64,000 nucleotides of DNA. Origin: Aquimarina algiphila. GTDB lineage: Bacteria > Bacteroidota > Bacteroidia > Flavobacteriales > Flavobacteriaceae. The notes under the pieces were generated by a model that saw only the letters and a list, made by a program, of their open reading frames with translations, searched no databases and had not been told where the DNA came from. The DNA is taken from contig NZ_VLNR01000007.1 in NCBI RefSeq assembly GCF_007489275.1, forward strand, positions 85,486 to 149,485, in the 5' to 3' direction. This document shows, piece after piece, positions 56,246 through 63,871 of the stretch (within the stretch, counting starts at the first letter, position 1; each line of letters starts with the position of its first letter). The translations under genes were made by a program, and so were the position numbers.

Positions 56246-57226
56246 ATGAGCGAAAAAGAAGTAAAAAACATAGGGGCTGAGCAGAGTCGAAGCCTAGAGG
56301 AAATCTTTGATCAAAGAATTGCTAGGGATGAAAAGATTGAACCAAGAGATTGGATGCCAGAAAAGTACCGAAAAACACATATTAGGCAAATCTCCCAACA
56401 TGCCCATTCAGAAATTGTAGGAATGTTACCAGAAGGAAATTGGATTTCCCGAGCACCTTCTATGCGCAGAAAAGTAGCGTTACTAGCCAAAGTACAGGAT
56501 GAAGCTGGTCATGGTCTCTATCTTTATAGTGCTTGTGAAACACTTGGGATATCAAGAGATGAGTTATATGAACAATTGCATACAGGTAAAGCAAAATACT
56601 CCAGTATCTTTAATTATCCAACAATCACATGGGCAGATATTGGTGCTATTGGCTGGTTAGTAGATGGTGCGGCTATTATTAATCAGGTACCTTTATGTAG
56701 CACTTCTTATGGACCATATGCAAGAGCTATGGTACGTGTATGTAAAGAAGAAAGTTTTCATCAACGTCAGGGATATGAGATAATGATGACATTAGCAAAA
56801 GGAACACCAGAACAAAAAGAATTAGCGCAAGATGCTTTAAATCGATGGTGGTGGCCTTCATTAATGATGTTAGGGCCTACAGATGCAGAATCTGTGCACA
56901 CAGAGCAATCTATGAAATGGAAATTAAAACGTAAAACTAATGACGAGCTACGTCAGCAATTTATAGACCAAACTGTTCCACAAGCAGATTTAATAGGACT
57001 TGCAATTCCAGATCCAGAATTGAAATGGAATGAAGAAACTGGCCATTATGACTTTGGAGAAATTGATTGGGATGAGTTTTGGCAGGTAGTAAAAGGTCAT
57101 GGTCCATGTAACAAAGAACGTTTATCGGCTAGAGTAAATGCTTGGGAAGAAGGAGAATGGGTGCGTGATGCAGCAATGGCCTATGCAGAAAAACAAGACA
57201 CTAAGAAACTTAAAAAAGTGATATAA
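56246..57226 (+). CDS. paaA: Phenylacetyl-CoA epoxidase catalytic subunit PaaA
   Basis: This is the di-iron oxygenase subunit that epoxidises the aromatic ring of phenylacetyl-CoA. It is 326 residues, the normal length. Diagnostic segments are [20 protein letters not shown] (about 50-69), [20 protein letters not shown] (about 83-102, with the Glu-x-x-His iron ligands in DEAGH), [20 protein letters not shown] (about 162-181, second ExxH) and [17 protein letters not shown]. The cluster continues with paaB, paaC and paaD in the canonical order. Confidence 0.96.
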   Translation: MSEKEVKNIGAEQSRSLEEIFDQRIARDEKIEPRDWMPEKYRKTHIRQISQHAHSEIVGMLPEGNWISRAPSMRRKVALLAKVQDEAGHGLYLYSACETLGISRDELYEQLHTGKAKYSSIFNYPTITWADIGAIGWLVDGAAIINQVPLCSTSYGPYARAMVRVCKEESFHQRQGYEIMMTLAKGTPEQKELAQDALNRWWWPSLMMLGPTDAESVHTEQSMKWKLKRKTNDELRQQFIDQTVPQADLIGLAIPDPELKWNEETGHYDFGEIDWDEFWQVVKGHGPCNKERLSARVNAWEEGEWVRDAAMAYAEKQDTKKLKKVI

Positions 57227-57280
57227 TAGTTTTTGCTTAAACAGTTGGATAAGTGAATTTAGCTAAAAAAATATAAACAG

Positions 57281-57565
57281 ATGAAAAACAATTGGCCACT
57301 TTGGGAGGTGTTTGTAAGAAGTAAGAATGGCTTAGAACATCGCCATTTTGGAAGCCTACATGCTGCAGATGCAGAAATGGCTTTAGAAAATGCTAGAGAT
57401 GTATATACACGTAGGAATGAAGGAGTAAGTATATGGGTTGTAGAATCCAAACATATTACAGCCTCAAACCCCGAAAATAGTGAAGAACTTTTTGATCCTG
57501 CTCAGGATAAAGTATACAGACATCCTACCTTCTATACATTACCAGATGAAGTAAAGCATATGTAA
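57281..57565 (+). CDS. paaB: Phenylacetyl-CoA epoxidase subunit PaaB
   Basis: This structural subunit of the epoxidase bridges PaaAC dimers. The 94-residue chain matches the family throughout: WPLWEVFVRSKNGLEHRHFG (about 4-23), LHAADAEMALENARDVYTRR (about 25-44) and GVSIWVVESKHI. It lies 54 nt after paaA. The intergenic stretch after it (69 nt) contains a REP-like palindrome. Confidence 0.95.
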   Translation: MKNNWPLWEVFVRSKNGLEHRHFGSLHAADAEMALENARDVYTRRNEGVSIWVVESKHITASNPENSEELFDPAQDKVYRHPTFYTLPDEVKHM

Positions 57566-57579
57566 GAAGCAAGAATGAA

Positions 57580-57604
57580 GTCACCCTGATCGAAGTCGAA
57601 GGGT
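57580..57604. repeat. REP-like interspersed palindrome in paaB-paaC spacer
   Basis: The sequence between 57580 and 57604 (GTCACCCTGATCGAAGTCGAAG then GGT, cited by its ACCCT and AGGGT ends) belongs to the type GTCAnnCTGAnCGnAGTCGAAG seen as a scattered short repeat in many bacterial genomes. ACCCT and AGGGT form the outer arms. Only this copy was found in the window. It could act as an mRNA stem between cistrons. Confidence 0.5.
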
Positions 57605-57634
57605 AATACATGCTTAACTAAAGCAAACTTAAAA

Positions 57635-58390
57635 ATGAAAAACGAAAATAAAATACAATACATCTATGGGATCGCCGATAATGCTTTAATCCTTGGTCAG
57701 CGATTATCAGAATTATGTGGTCATGGACCAAATCTGGAAACTGATATTGCAATGACCAATATGGCATTAGATCTATTAGGGCAGACACGAAGTTATTATC
57801 AATATGTAGCACAACTGTCGGGAGATGATAAAACCGAAGATGATATTGCCTTTTTAAGAAGTGAAAGACAATATAAAAATGTACTCCTGGTTGAGCAACC
57901 TAATAGGCATTTTGGCTATGTGATTACAAGACAGTTCTTTTATGATGTTTTTCATTTACTTCTTTTACAGGAATTACAGAATAGTAGTGATGAAACCCTT
58001 TCAGCTATAGCCAAAAAAGGAATTAAAGAAGTAAGTTATCATCAACGATTTTCATCAGATTGGATAAAAAGATTGGGAGATGGTACAGAAGAAAGTCATC
58101 AAAAAGTTCAAGAGGCAATTGATGACCTTTGGAGATTTACAGATGAGTTATTCCATATGACAGATGATGATGATATGGCTTTGCAAGATAATATTGGGGT
58201 AAATACTATTGCTCTTAAAGAAAGATATGTACAAATGGTAAAAGAAGTGTTTGACGAAGCAACACTTACAATACCTGAAACAAAATGGTTTCAAAAAGGA
58301 GGTAAGCAAGGAGTGCATAGCGAACATATGGGGTATTTACTTTCTGATTTGCAATATATGCAACGTGCATATCCAAATATGAAATGGTAA
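57635..58390 (+). CDS. paaC: Phenylacetyl-CoA epoxidase structural subunit PaaC
   Basis: PaaC is the non-catalytic ferritin-fold partner of PaaA. It is 251 residues and starts with IYGIADNALILGQRLSELCG (about 9-28), followed by EPNRHF-like VEQPNRHFGYVITRQFFYDV (about 87-106), EVSYHQRFSSDWIKRLGDGT (about 129-148) and a terminal GKQGVHSEHMGYLLSDLQYM. The gene follows paaB after 69 nt and precedes paaD by 58 nt. Confidence 0.95.
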   Translation: MKNENKIQYIYGIADNALILGQRLSELCGHGPNLETDIAMTNMALDLLGQTRSYYQYVAQLSGDDKTEDDIAFLRSERQYKNVLLVEQPNRHFGYVITRQFFYDVFHLLLLQELQNSSDETLSAIAKKGIKEVSYHQRFSSDWIKRLGDGTEESHQKVQEAIDDLWRFTDELFHMTDDDDMALQDNIGVNTIALKERYVQMVKEVFDEATLTIPETKWFQKGGKQGVHSEHMGYLLSDLQYMQRAYPNMKW

Positions 58391-58448
58391 TCAACTTGGA
58401 TAGTATTGTCATCCTTAACTTGTTTTAAGATTAGTATTCGATAAAATA

Positions 58449-58952
58449 ATGACTGTACAATTAGAACAACATATTGATCCAAAGTTAATTCCAATTCTGG
58501 AAGGAGTTCATGATCCAGAAATTCCGGTATTGTCCATTATGGATATGGGAGTTGTTCGTTATGCGCAAATGCAAGAGAATATTGCTAAGATTAAAATCAC
58601 TCCAACATATAGTGGTTGTCCGGCAATGGATGTTATTGGGGATGATATTATTGATGCTTTTACAAAAGTAAATATCAAAGCTGAGGTTTCCTTGGTGTTA
58701 TCACCAGCGTGGACTACAGATTGGATTACGTCAAGAGGTAGAAAAGCATTAGAAGTATACGGAATTGCAGCACCTCTTTCTGAAGAAGCTGATAAAGAAG
58801 CATTATTGGGCAATAAGAAGATTGTAAAATGTACTCAATGTGGTTCAATACATACAAAATTAGTAAGTCAATTTGGCTCGACTGCCTGTAAAGCACTTTT
58901 TCAGTGTGAGGATTGCCTCGAACCTTTTGATTATTTCAAATGTTTAAAATGA
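58449..58952 (+). CDS. paaD: Phenylacetate degradation protein PaaD (MIP18-like assembly factor)
   Basis: This protein of 167 residues has an N-terminal DUF59/MIP18-like domain (LEGVHDPEIPVLSIMDMGVV, about 18-37; ITPTYSGCPAMDVIGDDI, about 50-67). A C-terminal cysteine cluster (CTQCGSIHTKLVSQFGSTAC, about 129-148, then CEDCLEPFDYFKC) can bind a metal or Fe-S cluster. PaaD is needed for maturation of the epoxidase, probably of its iron centres (family knowledge). It completes the ABCD block. Confidence 0.94.
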   Translation: MTVQLEQHIDPKLIPILEGVHDPEIPVLSIMDMGVVRYAQMQENIAKIKITPTYSGCPAMDVIGDDIIDAFTKVNIKAEVSLVLSPAWTTDWITSRGRKALEVYGIAAPLSEEADKEALLGNKKIVKCTQCGSIHTKLVSQFGSTACKALFQCEDCLEPFDYFKCLK

Positions 58953-59014
58953 CAACTCCATTACCCCGATGATTGAAAGTAGAACAGTAGAGTCTCAAAA
59001 GTAATATTAGAATA

Positions 59015-59380
59015 ATGTTAGGATTAAGGACAACAATATATAAAGTTGATGATTTGGATAAGGCTAAGAAATGGTATTCTGAGGCTTTTAATAAAACACC
59101 ATATTTTGATGAACCTTTTTATGTTGGATTTAATATCGCAGGATATGAACTAGGATTATTACCAGAACAAGCTCTAGAAGACAAAAAATCTGGAGGAGTA
59201 TTATCATATTGGGGTGTTGAGGATATACATTCAACATATCAAAAATTACTTCAATTGGGAGCTGTCGAACATGAAAAACCAACAAATGTTGGAGGAGAAA
59301 TAATGGTGGCCTCTGTAAAGTGTCCTTGGAATAATATTATAGGAATTATTTATAACCCAGAATTTAAAATAGAGAATTAA
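59015..59380 (+). CDS. VOC-family (glyoxalase/dioxygenase fold) protein
   Basis: This 121-residue single-domain protein has two beta-alpha-beta-beta-beta repeats: LRTTIYKVDDLDKAKKWYSE at the N-terminus and GVEDIHSTYQKLLQLGAVEH in the second half, ending CPWNNIIGIIYNPEF. It is probably a small metal-dependent or ligand-binding VOC protein. It lies between paaD and paaG with 62 and 4 nt spacers, so it belongs to the operon. VOC proteins in catabolic operons can detoxify reactive intermediates, but no role in phenylacetate breakdown is established for this one. Confidence 0.8.
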   Translation: MLGLRTTIYKVDDLDKAKKWYSEAFNKTPYFDEPFYVGFNIAGYELGLLPEQALEDKKSGGVLSYWGVEDIHSTYQKLLQLGAVEHEKPTNVGGEIMVASVKCPWNNIIGIIYNPEFKIEN

Positions 59381-59384
59381 AAAT

Positions 59385-60164
59385 ATGTCTTCAATCCAAT
59401 TGCAAATTGAAAATGGAGTAGCACGGGTAACGTTAAACCGTCCAGAAACATTTAATAGTTTTAATAGAAAAATGGCTTTATTGTTGCAAAAAACATTAGA
59501 CGAATGCAATACAAATGAAGAAGTAAGAGCAATAGTTCTTACCGGTAATGGAAAAGCATTTTGTGCAGGCCAGGATCTCAATGAAGTTACCTCACCCGAA
59601 TTAAATCCGGGTTTTAGAAAAATACTTGAAGAACATTATAATCCAATTGTAGAAAAGATAAGAACAATAGAAAAACCAATTGTTGCTGCAGTAAATGGCG
59701 TGGCTGCTGGAGCAGGAGCAAATATAGCTTTGGCTTGTGATATTGTTGTCGCTTCTGAAACTGCTAGTTTTATTCAGGCCTTTAGTAAAATTGGATTAAT
59801 TCCTGATAGTGCAGGAACTTTCTTCCTGCCTAGATTAATTGGCTTTCAAAAAGCATCAGCATTAATGATGTTAGGAGATAAAGTATCTGCAAACCAAGCT
59901 GAAGAATTAGGGATGCTGTATAAAGTGTTTTCTATTGAAACTTTTGAAGAAGAAGTGACTAAACTAGTTTCAAAACTGGCAAAAATGCCAACAAAGGCTC
60001 TGGGACTAACCAAAAGGTTATTAAATCAATCTATGGTCAATACGCTTAAAGAACAATTGGCAATGGAATCAGATTTACAGATAGAAGCTGCAGAAAGTGA
60101 AGATTATACAGAGGGTGTAAATTCATTTATAGAAAAAAGAAAACCAATATTTAAAGGCAAGTAA
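59385..60164 (+). CDS. paaG: 1,2-epoxyphenylacetyl-CoA isomerase PaaG (enoyl-CoA hydratase family)
   Basis: It isomerises the ring epoxide to the seven-membered oxepin-CoA and shifts a double bond later in the pathway. The 259-residue crotonase-fold protein shows VTLNRPETFNSFNRKM near the start, AFCAGQDLNEV (CoA and oxyanion region, about 63-73), AVNGVAAGAGANIALACDIV (about 104-123) and FSKIGLIPDSAGTFFLPRLI (about 134-153), where the Asp of IPDSAGT is the catalytic residue of PaaG-type isomerases. FSKIGLIPDS separates it from PaaF, which has a Glu here. Since no other crotonase is in the window, PaaF activity must come from elsewhere. Confidence 0.9.
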   Translation: MSSIQLQIENGVARVTLNRPETFNSFNRKMALLLQKTLDECNTNEEVRAIVLTGNGKAFCAGQDLNEVTSPELNPGFRKILEEHYNPIVEKIRTIEKPIVAAVNGVAAGAGANIALACDIVVASETASFIQAFSKIGLIPDSAGTFFLPRLIGFQKASALMMLGDKVSANQAEELGMLYKVFSIETFEEEVTKLVSKLAKMPTKALGLTKRLLNQSMVNTLKEQLAMESDLQIEAAESEDYTEGVNSFIEKRKPIFKGK

Positions 60165-60254
60165 ATTAAAAATATAAAACAGAAAAATGATAAAGGTAAA
60201 AGTGATTAGAAATAGAAGGAAACTTTAGACTTTTATATTTTACATTTAAAATTT

Positions 60255-61439
60255 ATGATTTATAAAGTAGGAGTAATAGGATCAGGAACAATGGGAAGTG
60301 GTATTGCCCAAGTAGCTGCCACGGCTGATTGTAAGGTAAAAGTATTTGATACAAAACAAGAAGCTTTAGATAAAAGTAAAGCAGCTCTGGAGAAAGTTCT
60401 TTCTCGTTTAATAGAAAAAGGAAGAATAGATGAAACTGAAAAAATTCGTATACAATCCAATATTTCATATGTAAATACTTTAAAAGAGCTTAAAGATGCA
60501 GATCTAACCATTGAGGCTATTATTGAAGATCTTGATATTAAAAAGAAAGTGTTTTCAGAATTAGAAAGTTATGTTTCAGAAGATACAATTATTGCTTCAA
60601 ACACCTCTTCTTTATCCATTGCTTCCATAGCTTCTTCATTGCAAAGACCAGAACGATGTATAGGGATTCATTTTTTTAACCCGGCACCTTTAATGAAATT
60701 AGTTGAAGTAATACCAGCGGTACAGACTTCTACTAAAGTTATGGATAAGGTTGTGAGCATAATTAAGGATTGGAAGAAAGTAGTTGCAATAGCAAAAGAC
60801 ACCCCTGGATTTATTGTAAATAGAGTTGCAAGACCTTTTTATGGAGAATCGTTACGAATTTATGAAGAAGGGTTAGCTGATGTAGCGACTATAGATTGGA
60901 GTCTAAAAACTTTGGGAGGGTTTAGAATGGGACCTTTCGAATTGATGGATTTTATTGGTAATGATATTAATTATACAGTGACAGAAACCGTTTTTAAGGC
61001 CTTTTATTATGATGCTAGATATAAACCCTCTTTTACCCAAAAAAGATTATCTGAAGCAGGATATTTAGGAAGAAAATCAGGCAAAGGATATTATGATTAT
61101 GGTACTAATGCCGTAAAACCATTTCCAAAAGAAGATGCAGCACTAGCAAAGTATATTTTTGATAGAGTATTAGTAATGTTGATAAATGAAGCTGCAGATG
61201 CACTTTTCTGGAATATTGCTTCTGCAGAAGATATTGATAATGCAATGACCAAAGGGGTGAATTATCCAAAAGGATTATTAACCTGGGCAGATGAAAAAGG
61301 AATTGACTGGTGTGTTAATACATTAGACAGTTTATACGATGAGTATCATGAGGATAGATATCGATGTAGCCCATTGTTAAGAAGAATGAATAGGGAGAAA
61401 AAAACTTTTTTCAGCAAGAAATTAGTTTCAGATAACTAG
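60255..61439 (+). CDS. paaH: 3-hydroxyacyl-CoA dehydrogenase PaaH
   Basis: It oxidises 3-hydroxyadipyl-CoA to 3-oxoadipyl-CoA with NAD. The 394-residue protein has an N-terminal Rossmann fold (VGVIGSGTMGSGIAQVAATA, about 5-24), SNTSSLSIASIAS (about 116-128), CIGIHFFNPAPLMKLVEVIP (about 136-155, catalytic His), and two C-terminal HCDH domains with GFIVNRVARPFYGESLRI and FRMGPFELMDFIGND. It is somewhat shorter than proteobacterial PaaH (about 470-510 residues), as usual for this phylum. A 90-nt gap separates it from paaG and paaI follows after 10 nt. Confidence 0.92.
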   Translation: MIYKVGVIGSGTMGSGIAQVAATADCKVKVFDTKQEALDKSKAALEKVLSRLIEKGRIDETEKIRIQSNISYVNTLKELKDADLTIEAIIEDLDIKKKVFSELESYVSEDTIIASNTSSLSIASIASSLQRPERCIGIHFFNPAPLMKLVEVIPAVQTSTKVMDKVVSIIKDWKKVVAIAKDTPGFIVNRVARPFYGESLRIYEEGLADVATIDWSLKTLGGFRMGPFELMDFIGNDINYTVTETVFKAFYYDARYKPSFTQKRLSEAGYLGRKSGKGYYDYGTNAVKPFPKEDAALAKYIFDRVLVMLINEAADALFWNIASAEDIDNAMTKGVNYPKGLLTWADEKGIDWCVNTLDSLYDEYHEDRYRCSPLLRRMNREKKTFFSKKLVSDN

Positions 61440-61449
61440 TATAATAAGA

Positions 61450-61860
61450 ATGATAAAATCAGAAACTATTCCTCATAAGATGCTGTCTCAGGACGCTTTC
61501 AGTAAATGGTTAGGAATCGAGGTGCTCGAAGTTGTAAAAGGGAGGTGTAAAGTAGGAATGACGATACGAAAAGAAATGCTTAATAGCATGGGAAAAGCAC
61601 ATGGTGGAATTAGCTATTCATTAGCTGATACTGCTTTTGGCTTTTCGGCTAATACTCATGGAAAATATGCAGTCTCTATAGAGACTTCTATCAATCATAT
61701 TGAAGCCTTAGAAGAAGGAGATTATTTAACCGCAGAAGCAGTAACAGATATTGCTAAAACCAAGGTTGGTTTCAATATTGTTGAAGTAAAGAGAGGAAAT
61801 GATATTGTAGCGTTGTTTAAAGGAGTAGTATATAGAACCAGTAAAGACTGGGAAGAATAA
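61450..61860 (+). CDS. paaI: Acyl-CoA thioesterase PaaI
   Basis: This hotdog-fold thioesterase of 136 residues is thought to release CoA from dead-end phenylacetyl-CoA derivatives and so protect the CoA pool. Family features are FSKWLGIEVLEVVKGRCKVG (about 17-36), NSMGKAHGGISYSLADTAFG (about 46-65, with the HGG and the catalytic Asp in LADTAFGF) and VSIETSINHIEALEEGDYLT (about 76-95). It lies 10 nt after paaH. Confidence 0.93.
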   Translation: MIKSETIPHKMLSQDAFSKWLGIEVLEVVKGRCKVGMTIRKEMLNSMGKAHGGISYSLADTAFGFSANTHGKYAVSIETSINHIEALEEGDYLTAEAVTDIAKTKVGFNIVEVKRGNDIVALFKGVVYRTSKDWEE

Positions 61861-61890
61861 ATGTAAAACTGAAAAATATAAAATTTAAAA

Positions 61891-62254
61891 GTGAAAACTG
61901 TTCAGAAATATGATCTTCAGTTGAGGCTAGTAAAGTTTTCAGCAAGTATTATTCTTAATGTAAATGCATTAAACAAGTTTTTTGCATCTGAACATTTGAC
62001 TAAGCAATTAATTCGCTCTGTTACTTCGGCTGCATTAAATTATGGAGAAGCTCAAAGTGCAGAATCGAGAAGGGATTTTTATTCATAAAATGAAAATATG
62101 TCTTAAGGAGTTAAGAGAGTCACAAGTAAATCTACAGATTTTAAGTGAGGCAAAATTAATTAACGATTATGATAAGTTTGATAAGATTATACAAGAATGT
62201 AAGGAACTAGTAGCAATTTTTACCACTAGTATTAAAACATCAAATACAAAATAA
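61891..62254 (+). pseudogene. Four-helix-bundle (S23/IVS-type) protein gene, frameshifted
   Basis: Two overlapping frames together encode a complete protein of about 120 residues of the four-helix-bundle family first seen as 23S rRNA intervening-sequence proteins. Frame 1 (GTG at 61891) ends AQSAESRRDFYS at 62088. The second frame continues from the same place as DFIHKMKICLKELRESQVNL to 62254. Removing one T from the run at 62076-62080 joins them as SRRDFIHKMK, the expected family sequence. The product would be a small cytoplasmic helical protein of unknown role. A real pseudogene and a homopolymer sequencing error are both possible. Confidence 0.82.
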
Positions 62255-62336
62255 AATATAAAACTAAAAAGGTGAAATTGTAAAAATTGAAGATGAAACT
62301 TTTGATTTTTCAATTTTACATTTAAAATTTAAAATT

Positions 62337-63548
62337 TTGAAAGAAGCATATATCATAGATGGAGTGCGAACTCCGATAGGGAGTTATAAAGGAACATTGT
62401 CGGCTGTGAGAACAGATGATTTAGGAGCCTTGGTAATTGAAAAATTAATAGAAAAGAATCCAAATATTCCAAAAGAAGCTTATGATGATGTAATTATGGG
62501 ATGCGCTAATCAGGCAGGTGAAGATAATCGTAATGTTGCAAGAATGTCTGCATTATTAGCAGGTCTTCCTTTTAACGTTCCGGGAGAAACGATAAATCGT
62601 TTATGTAGTTCTGGGTTATCTGCAATAGTTCATGCAAATCGTGCAATTAAAACTGGAGACGGAGATCTTTTTATTTCTGGAGGAGTAGAAAATATGACAC
62701 GTGGACCTTATGTAATAGCTAAGCCATCATCTGCTTTTGGTAATGATTCCAAAATGTATGATTCTAGCTTTGGATGGCGTTTTGTAAACCATAAAATGCA
62801 TGAACTTTATGGAACAGATGGTATGGGAAATACTGCAGAAAACTTAGTAGAGAAATATAATATTTCTCGTGAAGATCAGGATGCATTTGCATATTGGAGT
62901 CAGATGAAAGCTGCCGCTGCACAAAAGTCGGGAAGGTTGGCTAAAGAGATAGTAACAGTAGAAATCCCCCAGCGTAAAAAAGAACCAATTCTTTTTTCCA
63001 ATGATGAGTTTATAAAAGCAAACACCACTAAAGAAGTATTAGGTAAGCTTCGTGCAGCCTTCAAAAAAGATGGAAGCGTAACTGCAGGGAACTCCTCAGG
63101 ACTTAATGATGGTGCAGCAGCAACTATAATTGCATCTGAAGATGCTGTAAAGAAATATGACCTAAACCCCATTGCAAGAATCGTAAGTTCTGCTGTGGTT
63201 GGAGTAGAACCAAGAATTATGGGAATAGGCCCCGTTCAAGCATCTAATAAGGCATTAGAAAAAGCAGGGATTACAATGGATGATGTAGATGTTATCGAAC
63301 TTAATGAAGCTTTTGCTTCTCAGGCGTTAGCGTGTATAAGAGAATGGGGATTAGCAGATAATGACCCAAGAATAAACCCTAATGGCGGATCAATAGCAAT
63401 AGGACATCCATTAGGAGTAACGGGCGCCAGAATAGCATATTCGGCAGCTTTAGAATTAAAAGAACAAAATAAACGATATGCTTTAATCACAATGTGTGTT
63501 GGAGTAGGTCAAGGATATGCTTGTGTAATAGAAAATACAAGTTTGTAA
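62337..63548 (+). CDS. paaJ: 3-oxoadipyl-CoA thiolase PaaJ
   Basis: It cleaves 3-oxoadipyl-CoA to succinyl-CoA and acetyl-CoA, the last step of the pathway. The 403-residue thiolase has the acyl-enzyme Cys in INRLCSSGLSAIVHANRAIK (about 86-105, Cys near 90), NGGSIAIGHPLGVTGARIAY (about 345-364, catalytic His in GHP) and CVGVGQGYACVIE (about 387-399, second Cys). VENMTRGPYVIAK and WGLADNDPRINPNGGS are PaaJ/PcaF-type features. The start is TTG at 62337 (KEAYIIDGVRTPIG is the conserved N-terminus). The frameshifted gene separates it from paaI. Confidence 0.93.
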   Translation: MKEAYIIDGVRTPIGSYKGTLSAVRTDDLGALVIEKLIEKNPNIPKEAYDDVIMGCANQAGEDNRNVARMSALLAGLPFNVPGETINRLCSSGLSAIVHANRAIKTGDGDLFISGGVENMTRGPYVIAKPSSAFGNDSKMYDSSFGWRFVNHKMHELYGTDGMGNTAENLVEKYNISREDQDAFAYWSQMKAAAAQKSGRLAKEIVTVEIPQRKKEPILFSNDEFIKANTTKEVLGKLRAAFKKDGSVTAGNSSGLNDGAAATIIASEDAVKKYDLNPIARIVSSAVVGVEPRIMGIGPVQASNKALEKAGITMDDVDVIELNEAFASQALACIREWGLADNDPRINPNGGSIAIGHPLGVTGARIAYSAALELKEQNKRYALITMCVGVGQGYACVIENTSL

Positions 63549-63620
63549 ATTAAGTATAACCATAAAGGGAATTAGATTATAATTCCAGCGTAGGCTGAAT
63601 CCATTTTAAAAAAGAATAAG

Positions 63621-63851
63621 ATGAATCTGAGAAACGCAAGAATGAACTTAAGGAAGGCTAAAATTAACTTAAGTAATGCAAGAATTGATTTGAGGAATGC
63701 AAGAACGAATTTTAGAAATGTTAGAATAGACTCAAATAGTACAAAAATGAACTTAAGAAATGCAAGAATAGACCTTAGAAATGCACTTATAGGTCTTAGG
63801 AATGCAGGAGTAGAATTAGAAGACGCAAGAATTGGTATGAGGGATGTAAGA
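63621..63851 (+). repeat. 21-bp tandem repeat, about 11 units
   Basis: Imperfect 21-nt units resembling AAGAATGnACTTAAGnAATGC follow each other without gaps over 231 nt. The units are in frame with the ORF described at the same place. One unit (IDSNSTK) is strongly diverged. Confidence 0.9.
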
Positions 63852-63863
63852 ATGAAATTATAA
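63621..63863 (+). CDS. Heptad-repeat small protein (11 x NLRNARI-type units)
   Basis: This open frame of 80 codons is made almost entirely of seven-residue units (MNLRNAR, MNLRKAK, INLSNAR, IDLRNAR and so on, 11 units, then MKL). Hydrophobics fall at positions 1, 3 and 6 of each unit with Arg, Asn and Asp between, which is not the 3-4 pattern of a coiled coil. Third-position changes outnumber amino acid changes in several units, which favours real coding selection. It starts 72 nt after paaJ. The function is unknown; it could also be a non-coding minisatellite. Confidence 0.45.
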   Translation: MNLRNARMNLRKAKINLSNARIDLRNARTNFRNVRIDSNSTKMNLRNARIDLRNALIGLRNAGVELEDARIGMRDVRMKL

Positions 63864-63871
63864 TATAAAGT

